The notes: generated from the letters alone by a model not told the origin. DNA of 64,000 nucleotides from Novosphingobium album (ex Liu et al. 2023) (GCF_029076845.1 NZ_JARESE010000001.1:358946-422945), one strand, 5' to 3'; shown: positions 1-10,536, counted from the first letter of the stretch. Numbers and translations: made by a program.

Positions 1-453
1 GAACCCGGCGAGCGCGCGCGCCAGCGGCTTCACCTTGCGAATCTCGCAGCAGCCGTCGGGATCGTAGGACCAGCGCAAGCCGCTTTCGTCCTTCTTCGCC
101 AGTTCGGCGGGATCGGGCGTGAGGTTGTGCAGGCCGGTCAGCCCCAGGCGCTCGACCAGCAGGTCGCGATAGGCCAGCGTTTCGGGAAAGTGCTTGCCGG
201 TTTCGAGGAACAGCACCGGCACGGCCGGATCGACGCGGCTGACCAGATGCAGCAGCACCGCGCTTTCGGCGCCGAAGCTGGAAACGATCGCGACATCGCC
301 GGCCATGCGTTCCTGCAGCAGCGTTTCGAGCATTTCGAGCGTGTCGGTGCCCCGGAACAGCCGGTTGAGCCGCACGGCATCGGCCTCGCTGAAGCGGGGG
401 CCGGTGTCGATGCGGTCGCGGATGCGTTCTTCGGCGCGGCGTGATTCGAGCAT
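1..453 (-). CDS. cysH: Adenylylsulfate/phosphoadenylylsulfate reductase, partial (3' end outside window)
   Basis: This enzyme reduces activated sulfate (APS or PAPS) to sulfite in cytoplasmic cysteine biosynthesis. Only the first 151 codons are present; the gene runs off the left edge. The ATG at 453 follows the DUF934 gene by 4 nt. The PP-loop-like nucleotide site is visible as SSFGAESAVLLHLVS, followed by FLETGKHFPETLAYRD, the usual CysH signature. A Cys-Cys pair at residues 135-136 inside GCCEIRKVKPL is typical of the [4Fe-4S] subclass, which usually prefers APS and thioredoxin; the second Cys pair would lie outside the window. The gene is the last visible member of the sulfate-reduction operon. 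The family call is firm; APS versus PAPS preference is inferred. Confidence 0.93.
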   Translation of the reverse strand, partial: MLESRRAEERIRDRIDTGPRFSEADAVRLNRLFRGTDTLEMLETLLQERMAGDVAIVSSFGAESAVLLHLVSRVDPAVPVLFLETGKHFPETLAYRDLLVERLGLTGLHNLTPDPAELAKKDESGLRWSYDPDGCCEIRKVKPLARALAGF

Positions 454-457
454 GGCT

Positions 458-881
458 TTATCCCTGGTGGCGCTTGGCCCAGATCGGCGGGCGGCCATCG
501 ACGGTCGCCTGATAGACGTTGTGCCAGCGGGTGAACGCCGCCTCGGCGTCGGCCGGATCGAGCGGCCGTTCCGGCGCGAAGGCATCGAAGCCGCAGCGGC
601 GCAACAGCGCGAGCTGGTCGATCAGCACGTCGCCCACCGCGCGCAGCTCGCCATCATAGCCCGCCTCGCGCAGCACCCGGGCGGCGGAATAGCCGCGCCC
701 GTCGGTCCAGACGGGAAAGTTCACCTCGATCAGGCGCAGCCGGTCAAGATAAGGCAGCAGGTCGCGCGCATCGTCGCCGGGCTCGATCCGCACGGCCGAT
801 GCGTTCGACTGCTGGGCGAAGGAATCGACCGTGACGGCGGGATCGTTGACGGCGTCATCGTCGCGAAAGCGGAACTGGACA

Positions 882-889
<8 letters not shown>
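458..889 (-). CDS. DUF934 family protein of the sulfate-reduction operon
   Basis: A 143-residue protein of the DUF934 family, which is found almost only beside sulfite reductase and cysH genes in proteobacteria and is often labelled an oxidoreductase without proof. The conserved core is visible as FPVWTDGRGYSAARVL followed by GELRAVGDVLIDQL and the ending RCGFDAF. The ATG at 889 overlaps the end of the sulfite reductase gene by 8 nt, which implies translational coupling, and this start is preferred over longer in-frame extensions that would run far into cysI. Its role is unknown. Context suggests a structural or electron-transfer accessory to sulfite reduction. Confidence 0.88.
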
Positions 890-2515
<1,626 letters not shown>

Positions 2516-2516
<1 letters not shown>

Positions 2517-2812
2517 CAGATCACCCAGTCAATGGCTTGCGGGTCGGCGGGCTTGAGCGTCAGGTCCGGGCGCACCGTGGGGCCCAGCGCGCGGATGCGA
2601 TCCTTGATGTGCGCGGGACGCACGCCATCGGCCGTGTTCTGGCCATCGATCACATAGGCGCCCACGACGCGGCGGGCCGCTTCCTCGCGCGCGATCAGGT
2701 CGGCGCCGGCATCGGTCACGTCGGCTGCCTGCTCGACATGGAGCGACCAGCCTTCGCCGTCCCACCAGACGACCGCGCCGGTCTTCAGGTCGTTGCCTGT
2801 CAGGATCTTCAC
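2516..2812 (-). CDS. DUF2849 domain protein
   Basis: A 98-residue protein that begins at a GTG codon overlapping the stop of the methyltransferase gene by four bases (GTGA). It starts VKILTGNDLKTGAVVWWD and ends DPQAIDWVI, the arrangement of the alphaproteobacterial DUF2849 family. That family almost always lies between the uroporphyrinogen methyltransferase and sulfite reductase genes. No catalytic motif is visible. Strict conservation of position suggests an accessory role in sulfite reductase function or siroheme loading, but this is inference. The family call is fairly sure; the function is unknown. Confidence 0.85.
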
Positions 2813-3579
2813 TTCACAGCCTCCAGCGCCAGTTCGCGAATGGTGTTGTCGGGCTCGGCCGCGACATCGCCGATGACGATGAGCGCCGGGCTCTTGACGC
2901 GCGCCCCCTGGATCAGATCGGGCAAGCCTGCAAGCGGGCAGCGCAGCACGCGCATACCGTGGCGCGTGGCATTTTCGATCACGGCGACCGGCGCGTCGGG
3001 CGCCAGCCCGTCGGCCATCAGCTTTTCGGCGATGGCGGCGGAGGTGGCGATGCCCATGAAGATCACCAGCGTGCGGCCCTTGCCGGCCAGCCCGGCCCAG
3101 TCCTGCTCGGCCAGGCCCTTGCACTGGCCGGCGACGAACGAGACGATCGAGGCATGGTCGCGGTGCGTCAGCGGCACTTGCGCCGCCGCCGCCGCGCCCA
3201 GCGCGGAAGAGATGCCGGGCACCACCCGCACCGGCACGCCCGCCGCGCGGCAGGCTTCGGCTTCCTCGCCGCCCCGGCCGAAGATGAACGGATCGCCGCC
3301 CTTCAGGCGCACCACATCGTTGCCGGCCAGCGCCTCGCGCACCAGCAGGGCGTTGATCGCTTCCTGCGCCATGGTGTGGCGCGAACGGCTCTTGGCCACC
3401 GAGATCAGGCGCGCGCCGGGATGCGCCATCGCCAGGATCGAGGGATCGACCAGCCCGTCATGCACGATCAGCGAAGCGGCCATGATCAGCCGCGCCGCGC
3501 GCAATGTCAGCAGGTCGGGATCGCCGGGGCCGGCGCCGACCAGATGGACGGTGCCGATGGAGGATGAGCGCTGTTGCAT
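2809..3579 (-). CDS. cobA: Uroporphyrinogen-III C-methyltransferase (SUMT)
   Basis: A 256-residue SAM-dependent enzyme that methylates uroporphyrinogen III at C2 and C7 to give precorrin-2, the precursor of the siroheme needed by the adjacent sulfite reductase. The glycine-rich GAGPGDPDLLTLRA loop is at about residues 16-29, VRLKGGDPFIFGRGGEE is the second signature, and PGISSALGAAAAAQVPLTHR is the substrate loop; all are diagnostic of SUMT. The chain lacks the oxidase/ferrochelatase domain of CysG, so it is a stand-alone SUMT. It is first in the operon, and the promoter should lie in the 102 bp between it and the kinase gene, where I recognise no clear motif. Participation in cobalamin synthesis is possible, but context favours siroheme. 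Confidence 0.92.
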   Translation of the reverse strand: MQQRSSSIGTVHLVGAGPGDPDLLTLRAARLIMAASLIVHDGLVDPSILAMAHPGARLISVAKSRSRHTMAQEAINALLVREALAGNDVVRLKGGDPFIFGRGGEEAEACRAAGVPVRVVPGISSALGAAAAAQVPLTHRDHASIVSFVAGQCKGLAEQDWAGLAGKGRTLVIFMGIATSAAIAEKLMADGLAPDAPVAVIENATRHGMRVLRCPLAGLPDLIQGARVKSPALIVIGDVAAEPDNTIRELALEAVK

Positions 3580-3681
3580 GGCCGCCCAGATGCCTTCGGC
3601 GGCCGCGAACTTCCAGCCAGAATGGCTTCGCGGGGGGTAAGCGGAGCTTTAGGGACGAATTCGGCGAGGCCGAACCGGCGC

Positions 3682-4983
3682 TTATGCTTCCACCGTCTCG
3701 GGCACGCGCAGGCAGGCGATCAGGCTGCCGTCGCCGGCGTTCGCGAACGAAAGGTGGCCGTTGAAGCGCATCATCAGGCGGTGGGCCGTGGGAATGCCCA
3801 GCCCGAAGCCCTTGGTGTCGCGCGCGCGGGCTTCGTCCAGGCGGAAGAACGGGTCCAGGACGGCATCGAAATAGCGCGGCGGGATGCCGGGGCCGGCGTC
3901 CGCCACCGCGATCGTCCAGCCGGCCTTGCCGCCGTGTATCGTCACGCGGGCTTCGTCGCCGAACTGGATCGCGTTTTCGACGAGCGCGGCCAGCGCCAGC
4001 GACAGCGGCTCGGGGAAGGTGCGCACTCTGCCTTCCTTCCCCTCGATCAGCCGGGCCCGGTCGCCGAAGGGGGCGAGCACTTCGCGCACGAACGGGTTCA
4101 GCTCGATAGTCTCTGCGCTCGCGGTCAGGTGCTGGGCCCGCAGGAAGCGCTGGAGCGAGGCCAGCAGGGCTTCCATCTCCTCCACGCTCGACAGGACGAT
4201 CTGCGCCAGTTCCTCGTCCCCGATCAGTTCGGCGGCGATCTTCTGGCGCGAAAGCGGCGTGCGCAGATCGTGGCTGATGGCTTCGAAGGACCGGGCCTGA
4301 TCCTGCAGCAGCCGCTCGATCCGGTCCTGCATCACGTTCATCGCGTGCGCCAGATTGCGCAGGTCGTTCGAGCCGCCCTCGCTGATCGCGACGCGCCTGC
4401 CTTGCCCGATCGCTTCGGCCGCGTCGGTCAGCCGGCGCAGCGGCCGGGCCAGGATGTGCAGCGCGGCCAGACCGATGCCGATGAGGATGATCGTGGTGCC
4501 CAGCGTCAGCACGGTGGCCCGCAGCGCGACAGGCCACATCGACGAGATGTCGCGCGAGCGGAAGTTCAGCCAGGTCCCGTTCGCCAGCCGGATCGAGCCG
4601 ACGAGATCCTGCTTGCCATCGGCGGCATGGCGCGTGGCCAGGCGCAGCGAGCGGTTCGCCAGGCTCGGCTCCCACTCGACGATCCGGTGGGCGATCCGCT
4701 CCAGCGTCGCGATCCGGGCCGGCGCGCGCACCGCGGGCGCTGGGGCCACATCGGCGGCGAGGTGGCGCGTGCTCATGGTGAAGGCGGTGAGAGCCGGATC
4801 GATCGCGTGGACCCTGTCGCTCACCACCAGCAGCTCGGCCACGCGGCGGGCATGGTCGTCGCTCAGCGACTGGCGGTCGATCGCCTGATAGAACAGCAGG
4901 CTGCCGACCAGCTGCACGAGCCCGAGCAGCACGAAGATCGCCGCCACGTATGCCGCGAAGCGCGGGGTAAAGGGTCGGCGCAC
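3682..4983 (-). CDS. EnvZ-like membrane sensor histidine kinase (orphan)
   Basis: A two-component sensor kinase. From the N terminus it has a transmembrane helix (AAYVAAIFVLLGLVQLVG), a periplasmic loop of about 110 residues, a second helix (TVLTLGTTIILIGIGLAAL), a HAMP segment, the phosphoacceptor motif SHDLRTPL, the N-box LVENAIQFG, the G1 box DAGPGIP and the G2 box GFGLGIPTA. All ATP-lid elements look intact. I place the start at GTG 4983, just before the first helix and about 10 nt after AGAGGA; a frame back to a TTG at 5106 would add 41 Arg/Pro-rich residues without a ribosome site. No response regulator gene is adjacent, so the partner is elsewhere. The signal sensed is unknown. Confidence 0.87.
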   Translation of the reverse strand: MRRPFTPRFAAYVAAIFVLLGLVQLVGSLLFYQAIDRQSLSDDHARRVAELLVVSDRVHAIDPALTAFTMSTRHLAADVAPAPAVRAPARIATLERIAHRIVEWEPSLANRSLRLATRHAADGKQDLVGSIRLANGTWLNFRSRDISSMWPVALRATVLTLGTTIILIGIGLAALHILARPLRRLTDAAEAIGQGRRVAISEGGSNDLRNLAHAMNVMQDRIERLLQDQARSFEAISHDLRTPLSRQKIAAELIGDEELAQIVLSSVEEMEALLASLQRFLRAQHLTASAETIELNPFVREVLAPFGDRARLIEGKEGRVRTFPEPLSLALAALVENAIQFGDEARVTIHGGKAGWTIAVADAGPGIPPRYFDAVLDPFFRLDEARARDTKGFGLGIPTAHRLMMRFNGHLSFANAGDGSLIACLRVPETVEA

Positions 4984-5158
4984 CTGGTATCGATCCTCTC
5001 GTCCTGCCGCGCGGACGGCCTTGCCCGCCGGCCGCGCGATACGCGGCTCTCTTGTCTGGCGGCCGCGCCTTTCCGGTTCGGTCTCACTCGCGGGCCGCCA
5101 GGTCAATCGGCCGGCGATGCCGGAAATGATTTGAAATGTGCCGCGCTAGTCGCGCGGC

Positions 5159-6157
5159 CTACTCGGAAGGATCGCGCAGCGGCGCGTTCGCCGCCGGCTG
5201 GCGCAGCGCATCCACCAGCTCGCGCCAGGCCGCGCTGTCGCGCAAGTTGAGATCGCGCTGGGGGAAGGGGATCTCGATGCCGTGTTCCTTGAACAGCCAC
5301 CACAGCTTTTTCAGCACGTCGGACCGCACGTTGCCGATGCCTTCCTCGGGATCGGTGATCCAGCAGTGGATCACGAACCGGATCGCATTGTCGCCATAGG
5401 AATCGAGCCAGACCGTCGGCGGCGGGGCCTTGAGCACGCGCTGCACCGATCGGGCGGCTTCCAGCATCAGCTCTTCGGCCTTCTCGATATCGGCGTGGTA
5501 GCTGATCCCCACCGGCACCTGCATCCGCACGTTGCGCGAGGAATAGGACCAGTTCTCCACCTGATTGACCATCAGGTTCTCGTTGGGGATCAGGTATTCC
5601 TTCTGGTCGCGCGTGGTGAGCGAGACGGCGCGGATGCCGATCTTGCGAATCTGGCCGAACGTGGATTGCCCGCTCTGGTCGGCGATGGCGATCACGTCGC
5701 CGGGCTTGATCGACTTGTCGAGCAGCAGGATGATCCCGGCGATCAGGTTGCCGAAGGTCTTCTGCAGGCCGAAGCCGATGGCAAGGCCGAAGGCGCCGGA
5801 AAACACCGTCAGCGCGGTCAGGTCGATGCCCAGCACGTCGATGCCGACCAGGATGGCGATCGCCCAGACCAGCAGGCTGATGAGCTTTTCGGCCAGCAGC
5901 TTCTGGGTATCGTCCAGGCGGGTCATGCGGCGCAGCAGCCGGTTGGCCAGCTTGCTGACGGACCAGGCGATGGCGATGACCGCGACCACCACCAGGACCA
6001 GCACGATCATGTCCCACACCGAGACCCGCGTGTGGCCCACCTGCAAGGCCAGCCGGTCCAGCGTATCGACCACGCCGCCCATCGTCTGGCTATGCGAGGC
6101 GACCGCGTCGCGAATGCCTTCCGCGCCCGCGACGGGCTGGTCGCTGGCCTTGCTCAT
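5159..6157 (-). CDS. Small-conductance mechanosensitive channel, MscS family
   Basis: A 332-residue inner-membrane channel that would release solutes on hypo-osmotic shock. After a soluble N terminus of about 45 residues come hydrophobic segments at 49-70 and 90-107. Then comes the pore helix with the alternating Gly/Ala pattern FSGAFGLAIGFGLQKTFGNLIAGI, shown here in part only: GAFGLAIGFGLQ. A beta domain follows with VSLTTRDQKEYLIPNENLMV, and then the C-terminal mixed domain with DSYGDNAIRF. The ATG overlaps the metC-like stop by four bases (ATGA), so it is translated with that gene. The physiological link to the lyase is not obvious and may only be co-transcription. Confidence 0.92.
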   Translation of the reverse strand: MSKASDQPVAGAEGIRDAVASHSQTMGGVVDTLDRLALQVGHTRVSVWDMIVLVLVVVAVIAIAWSVSKLANRLLRRMTRLDDTQKLLAEKLISLLVWAIAILVGIDVLGIDLTALTVFSGAFGLAIGFGLQKTFGNLIAGIILLLDKSIKPGDVIAIADQSGQSTFGQIRKIGIRAVSLTTRDQKEYLIPNENLMVNQVENWSYSSRNVRMQVPVGISYHADIEKAEELMLEAARSVQRVLKAPPPTVWLDSYGDNAIRFVIHCWITDPEEGIGNVRSDVLKKLWWLFKEHGIEIPFPQRDLNLRDSAAWRELVDALRQPAANAPLRDPSE

Positions 6158-7371
6158 CCGCCGGCCATGGCGGCCGCCAGCGCCTGCGCGATATCGACGA
6201 TCAGATCGGCCGGGTCTTCCAGCCCGATGGCAAGGCGCACGCCATGCCGGTCGCCCGGTTCCAGCCCGGCGGGCGGCCAGCGCATGACGGCGCGCAGCGG
6301 CGCGGGATCGACCGGCACGGCCAGGCTTTCGAAGCCGCCCCAGCTATAACCGATGCCGAACAGTTCGAGCGCGTCGATGAAGCGGTCACGCCGCGCGCGG
6401 TCGCCGCCGCGGAACACGAAGCTGAACAGGCCGCAGCCGCCGGCAAAATCGCGCCGCCAGATCTCGTGGCCGGGCGCGCCGGGCAGCATCGGGCAAAGGA
6501 CGCGGGCGATTTCATCGCGTCCGGCCAGCCACGAAGCGATCTCAAGTGCACTTGAGGTTTCCCGATTCAGCCGCAATTCCAATGTCCTTAGCCCGCGCAG
6601 CGCCAGCGCCGCATCATCGGGCGAAACGACGATGCCCAGCCCCTGCGCGCGCTTGCGCAAGGCCTCGTAAAGCTCTGGCCCGGCGCTGGCGCTGCCCATC
6701 ATCAGGTCGGAATGGCCGCCCACGTGCTTGGTCAGGGCCATCACCGTGATGTCGATGCCATGGGCCAGCGCGGCAAAGCCGGTCGGCCCGGCCCAGGTGT
6801 TGTCGAGCACCGAAAGCGCGCCGTGTTCGCGCGCGATCGCGGCCAGCGCGGGCACGTCGGGCACTTCCATGGTCAGGCTGCCCGGCGTCTCCAGCAGCAC
6901 CGCGCGCGTGCGGTCGCAGAACAGCGCGCGATAGGCCGCATGGTCGAATGGATCGAACAGGCGCGTCTCGATGCCGAAGTCGGCCAGCAGGCCCTTGCCC
7001 ATGGCCCGGCTGGGATCATAGGCATTGTCGGTCATCAGCAGGACGTCGCCGGGGCGCAGCACCGTCAGCAGCGTGCCCGCGATCGCCGCCACGCCCGAGG
7101 GATAGAGGACGGTTCCGGCCGCGCCCGGCTCCAGCCCGGTCAGCGCGTCGGCCAGCGCCCACTGCGTCGGCGCGCCGCGCCGGCCATAGAAGAAGCGCCC
7201 GTCCTCGTTGCGCCGGGGCCCTTCGGCCAGCGCGGCCATGTTCTCGTAAAGGTGCGTGCTGGCCCGCCATACCGGCGGATTGACCACCGGCCCGGTCCAT
7301 TCCCGCCGCCGCCCCGCGCCGACCAGTCTGGTGCCGGTGCCGACCTTGCCTGTCTTGTTCTGCTCGCTCAT
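6154..7371 (-). CDS. metC: Cystathionine beta-lyase-type PLP enzyme
   Basis: A 405-residue Cys/Met-metabolism PLP enzyme, expected to cleave cystathionine to homocysteine, pyruvate and ammonia. The PLP lysine is K215 in MALTKHVGGHSDL and the ring-nitrogen aspartate is D190 in VLDNTWAGP. The sequence around FFYGRRGAPTQWALADAL and LYPSGVAAIAGTLL is typical of the bacterial beta-lyase branch rather than gamma-synthases. The ATG at 7371 lies only 11 nt after the upstream membrane-protein gene, and the stop overlaps mscS, so the three probably form one transcript. Other transsulfuration lyases cannot be excluded from sequence alone. No SAM riboswitch is evident upstream. Confidence 0.88.
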   Translation of the reverse strand: MSEQNKTGKVGTGTRLVGAGRRREWTGPVVNPPVWRASTHLYENMAALAEGPRRNEDGRFFYGRRGAPTQWALADALTGLEPGAAGTVLYPSGVAAIAGTLLTVLRPGDVLLMTDNAYDPSRAMGKGLLADFGIETRLFDPFDHAAYRALFCDRTRAVLLETPGSLTMEVPDVPALAAIAREHGALSVLDNTWAGPTGFAALAHGIDITVMALTKHVGGHSDLMMGSASAGPELYEALRKRAQGLGIVVSPDDAALALRGLRTLELRLNRETSSALEIASWLAGRDEIARVLCPMLPGAPGHEIWRRDFAGGCGLFSFVFRGGDRARRDRFIDALELFGIGYSWGGFESLAVPVDPAPLRAVMRWPPAGLEPGDRHGVRLAIGLEDPADLIVDIAQALAAAMAGG

Positions 7372-7382
7372 GCGGGCGGAAC

Positions 7383-8528
7383 CTAGCTGGCGGCGCGCAC
7401 CGGGTCGAGGGCCAAGCGGCGTGCCGCCTCGATCTCGCGCGCGGCCAGCGTCTGGATCAGCCTTGGCCCGTCGAGCCGGATCGGGCCGAGCGGCTCGTCC
7501 GCCCGCGCGCCGGGCTGGCCGATGGTGAAGACGCGCGTGGCGCGATGCCCCTCGGGCCCCAGCACGCAGAAGCGGGCAAGGGGCACGAAGAACTGGCTCT
7601 GCCCGTTGCGGATCGGCCGGATCGCCTCGATCGGCAGCCGCAGTTCGCCGTTGAGCGCCAGGGTTTCGCCCGCCGCCGGGGCGGGGATTTCGTGCCGCGT
7701 GTCCAGCGCCTGCGGGTCGGGCGCGAGCTGGGCCCGGCTGTCGAGCGAGGCGTGCGCGCCGATCATGTCGGCCACCACGCGCAAGGGCCCGTCCGCGCCG
7801 TCGCCGGCCAGATCCAGGCGGTAGCGCAGCGTGGCGTAGACCAGCGAAAGCCGCAGGCTCTCGGGTTCGAGCCGCAGCGCGAAGGCGCCATCGGGGGCCG
7901 GGCTGCCTGCCGGAGCGGCTGGGAGGCGGCGGCGCGGATCGGCCAATGCGGCGGGCGCGCTCGGCGTGGGCGGCGCGGCTTCGGATGCACGGGCCGGGCC
8001 CCGTTTCTTGCGGCGCCGGAAGGCGAGCGCGCCGCCTGTGGCCAGCACCAGCGCGGCGAGGCCGGCGGCGATCCATGGCAACGCATCGCGGCCCTGCGTC
8101 GCGGGCACCTCGCTGGCCGGGGCGGGCGCGGGTGCTGGCATCGGGAGCGGCGCGGCGCTTGCGCTGGCCGGAGCCGGGTTCGCGGTGGCCGTCGGCGTCG
8201 GCGTCGCGCGCGGGGCTGGCGGCGAGGCCGTGGGCCGGGGGCGAGTGGATGGCGGAGACGCGGGCGCGCCCGTTGCCGGCGGAATGGCCAGCGTCGGCGC
8301 GGTGGTCGGTGCGGGCGTCGGTGAGGGCGCCGCGCCGGGGCGCGTGCGGAAGGGGTTTTCGGGATCGACCGGCCCTTCCACGGGCGCGCCGGTCGGGCCG
8401 GGGGCGGGCGGCAACTGATAGCTGCCGACCCCGCCGGCATCCTGCGCCGGCAGCGCGCTGGGCCAGGCAAGCCCCAGCGCGAGCGCGAGGCGGGCAACGT
8501 GCGCGGTGATCTTGCGGTCGGCCCTCAT
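7383..8528 (-). CDS. Pro/Ala-rich single-pass membrane protein of unknown function
   Basis: A 381-residue protein that I do not recognise. It starts with a signal peptide ending near LPAQD (residues 1-29). A Pro/Ala/Thr-rich low-complexity stretch follows at about residues 36-145. A transmembrane helix at about 150-170 is followed by RRRKKRG, which places the C-terminal 200 residues in the cytoplasm. That C-terminal part looks like a beta-rich domain with an internal [17 protein letters not shown] stretch and no known catalytic motif. ATG 8528 gives the signal peptide; the frame stays open further upstream but without a plausible start context. It heads the unit with metC and mscS. An extracytoplasmic linker spanning the wall or matrix is a guess. 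Confidence 0.7.
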   Translation of the reverse strand: MRADRKITAHVARLALALGLAWPSALPAQDAGGVGSYQLPPAPGPTGAPVEGPVDPENPFRTRPGAAPSPTPAPTTAPTLAIPPATGAPASPPSTRPRPTASPPAPRATPTPTATANPAPASASAAPLPMPAPAPAPASEVPATQGRDALPWIAAGLAALVLATGGALAFRRRKKRGPARASEAAPPTPSAPAALADPRRRLPAAPAGSPAPDGAFALRLEPESLRLSLVYATLRYRLDLAGDGADGPLRVVADMIGAHASLDSRAQLAPDPQALDTRHEIPAPAAGETLALNGELRLPIEAIRPIRNGQSQFFVPLARFCVLGPEGHRATRVFTIGQPGARADEPLGPIRLDGPRLIQTLAAREIEAARRLALDPVRAAS

Positions 8529-8631
8529 ATCCCGCCAGTCTCCTTCGGCCGGCCGGCTGAACCTCGACTTAATTGGCCGGCATGGCAACGCCGGCTTGTG
8601 TCGCGCGCGCGATGGCGGCATGGCCGGGGGG

Positions 8632-9093
8632 ATGAGCGATACGCCTTCCCCGCCGCTGCACCTTGGCCGGCAGAGCGCCTTGCCCGCATCTCCCGAGCAG
8701 GCCATTCTCGATTACGTGCCCAATCCCCGCCGGGGCACGCTTTATCTCGTGCGTTTCGCCGCGCCGGAATTCACCTCGCTATGCCCGGTGACGGGCCAGC
8801 CCGATTTCGCGCATCTGGTGATCGATTATGCGCCCGGCGAAACCATCGTCGAATCGAAAAGCCTGAAGCTGTTCCTTGGCGCGTTCCGCAACCATTGCGG
8901 CTTCCACGAGGATGTCACGGTGGGCATCGGCCAGCGCCTGTGCGACGAGATGCGCCCGCTCTGGCTGCGCATCGGCGGCTACTGGTATCCGCGGGGCGGC
9001 ATTCCCATCGACGTGTTCTGGCAATCCGGCCCGGCGCCCGCTGGGCTGTGGGTGCCCGATCAGGGCGTGCCGGGCTATCGCGGCCGCGGCTAG
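8632..9093 (+). CDS. queF: NADPH-dependent 7-cyano-7-deazaguanine reductase (short QueF)
   Basis: A 153-residue unimodular QueF that reduces preQ0 to preQ1 in queuosine tRNA modification. The thioimide-forming cysteine is C51 in [10 protein letters not shown] with the proton donor D58. The QueF motif [15 protein letters not shown] spans residues 74-88 and the substrate residues H92 and E93 follow in GFHED. The length matches the Bacillus-type enzyme rather than the duplicated E. coli form. I chose the ATG at 8632 because a purine-rich GGGGG lies just upstream; an ATG four codons earlier is possible. No other queuosine genes are nearby. It is transcribed divergently from the membrane-protein gene. 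Confidence 0.95.
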   Translation: MSDTPSPPLHLGRQSALPASPEQAILDYVPNPRRGTLYLVRFAAPEFTSLCPVTGQPDFAHLVIDYAPGETIVESKSLKLFLGAFRNHCGFHEDVTVGIGQRLCDEMRPLWLRIGGYWYPRGGIPIDVFWQSGPAPAGLWVPDQGVPGYRGRG

Positions 9094-9108
9094 CGCGCTC
9101 GATCCCGC

Positions 9109-9375
9109 CTAGTTGGCCGAAGCGAAAGCCGCCGCGTGCCGGGTCAGGTCGATCGTGCCCTTGCCCAGCCGTGCGAGTTGCCTGCTGTCCAGGCACTGCG
9201 CGAAGACGGTGGGATAGTCGGCGGCCATGGCCGTGTCGCTGCCCAGCGCCGCTTCCCGGGCGGCAAGGCAGGCTGTGCGGCTTTCGTAGCCTTGCACCGG
9301 GCCGGCCAGGCGCTGGCAGGCGGTGCCGTCGTCCGAACAGCCGAACAGGGCCAGGGCAAACATCACTCCGCTCAT
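9109..9375 (-). CDS. Small putative lipoprotein
   Basis: An 88-residue protein with a short hydrophobic N terminus ending in LFGCSDD, which resembles a lipobox with Cys13 as the lipidated residue, although the signal is short. The mature part carries two further Cys-containing segments (TACQRL, TACLAARE) and one near the C terminus (QCLDSRQ), so disulfides in the periplasm are possible. No family is recognised. It converges on queF with a 15-nt gap and has a purine-rich GGGGACGATG leader before ATG 9375. The function is unknown. Confidence 0.62.
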   Translation of the reverse strand: MSGVMFALALFGCSDDGTACQRLAGPVQGYESRTACLAAREAALGSDTAMAADYPTVFAQCLDSRQLARLGKGTIDLTRHAAAFASAN

Positions 9376-9462
9376 TCATCGTCCCCTTTCAATAAGGGAA
9401 CGCCTAGGCGGCGATTCGTTTCCCGTCGGTGCGAAAACGCACAGGATCGGGCGAAAGCGTGC

Positions 9463-10350
9463 CTATCCTTGCAGTTTTTTCAGCGTCCCGCCCAGCGGCG
9501 CGGGCATGAAGCCGTCGCCTTCCGGCCAGTCGAGGAAGCCCCACGAGGCGCTGGTGCCGCCATCGACATGGAGCGTCTGCCCCGTCACCGTGCGCGACAG
9601 GTCGCTGACGAGGAACAGCAGGCCGTCGATCACTTCGCCAACGCTGGGGGGGCGCTTTTGCGGCACGTAGAATTCGATCGACTTGTTCAGCGCATCCTCG
9701 CCCAGTTCGGCCAGCCGGGCGAAGTCCTCCGCCGCCAGCGCGGCGTTGGAGGCGCGGGCCAGCGTCGTGTCGCTGGCCAGGCAGTTCACCCGGATCATGT
9801 CGGCGCCCAGTTCGACCGCGAGCGCGCGGGTAAAATTGGTCGTCGCCGCCTTGGCCCCGGCATAGACCGCGAAGGTGGCGGCGCCGCGATGCGCCTCGAT
9901 CGTGGTGAAATTGACGATCGCGGCGCCTTCGCCGCTTGCGCGCAGCAGCGGCAACGCGCGGTGGCAGGATTGCACGATGTAATCGTAATTCATGCGGATA
10001 TCGCGGGCGTGCAGCGCGCGGGTCGTATCGGCGAACAGGTTGCGCTCGACCAGACCGGCGACGTTGACCAGGATATCGACCCGCCCGGTCTCGGCCGCGA
10101 CCGCGTCCCAGAACGCATCGAGCGAGGCTTCGTCGGCCACATCGGCGCAATGCGCCGAGATCGTGCCGCCCAGCGCTTCCACTTCGGGAACGATGGCCGC
10201 GATCCCCTCGCGATCGTTGTCGCAGGCGATCACCCGCACGCCTTCGTGCGCCAGCCCCAGCGTGACGCCGCGCCCGATATGGCCGGCGCAGCCGCCGATC
10301 ACGACGGCGATCTTCCCGGCCATGGCCCGATGCGCTTCCAGCAATCCCAT
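9463..10350 (-). CDS. Short-chain dehydrogenase/reductase with altered active-site motif
   Basis: A 295-residue NAD(P)-dependent SDR of unknown substrate. The cofactor loop is GGCAGHIGRG instead of the usual TGxxxGxG, and NVAG replaces NNAG. Tyr163 and Lys167 of the YxxxK motif are present (YAGAK), but the catalytic serine position, 13 residues before the tyrosine, holds Thr150 (NFTTIEAHRG). The C terminus has the VTGQTLHVDGG segment of Gly-rich SDRs. ATG 10350 is chosen because GGGAGAG lies 8 nt upstream; ATG 10365 or 10323 are alternatives. It diverges from the next SDR and may act in the same degradative route. Thr can partly replace Ser in SDRs, so activity is not excluded. Confidence 0.85.
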   Translation of the reverse strand: MGLLEAHRAMAGKIAVVIGGCAGHIGRGVTLGLAHEGVRVIACDNDREGIAAIVPEVEALGGTISAHCADVADEASLDAFWDAVAAETGRVDILVNVAGLVERNLFADTTRALHARDIRMNYDYIVQSCHRALPLLRASGEGAAIVNFTTIEAHRGAATFAVYAGAKAATTNFTRALAVELGADMIRVNCLASDTTLARASNAALAAEDFARLAELGEDALNKSIEFYVPQKRPPSVGEVIDGLLFLVSDLSRTVTGQTLHVDGGTSASWGFLDWPEGDGFMPAPLGGTLKKLQG

Positions 10351-10461
10351 TCCCGACTCTCCCATTGGTATCTTGTCGGCAAATCTATGGACGAGGCCGG
10401 CGCGGGCGGGCAAGCGGATTGACTGTACGACTGTTCAATCGCGCACCGGGATGCGCACGAT

Positions 10462-10500
10462 GCGGCACTCGTCATTGGTCGCGGTATTGACGAGTGCCGC
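10462..10500. repeat. Perfect 13-bp inverted repeat between divergent SDR genes
   Basis: The arms GCGGCACTCGTCA (10462-10474) and TGACGAGTGCCGC (10488-10500) are exact reverse complements separated by 13 nt. The repeat ends 36 bp before the start of the plus-strand SDR. It has no T-run after it, so an intrinsic terminator is unlikely. An operator for a dimeric regulator or a leader hairpin is more plausible. Confidence 0.75.
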
Positions 10501-10536
10501 TCCGCTCGCCGACAACGGGCGGGGAGGAGATGGTGC

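Noticed and set aside
8160..8420. Repeat-like GGCG-rich stretch resembling a structured repeat
   Set aside because: It is the Pro/Ala/Thr-rich coding segment of the membrane protein, not a DNA repeat array.
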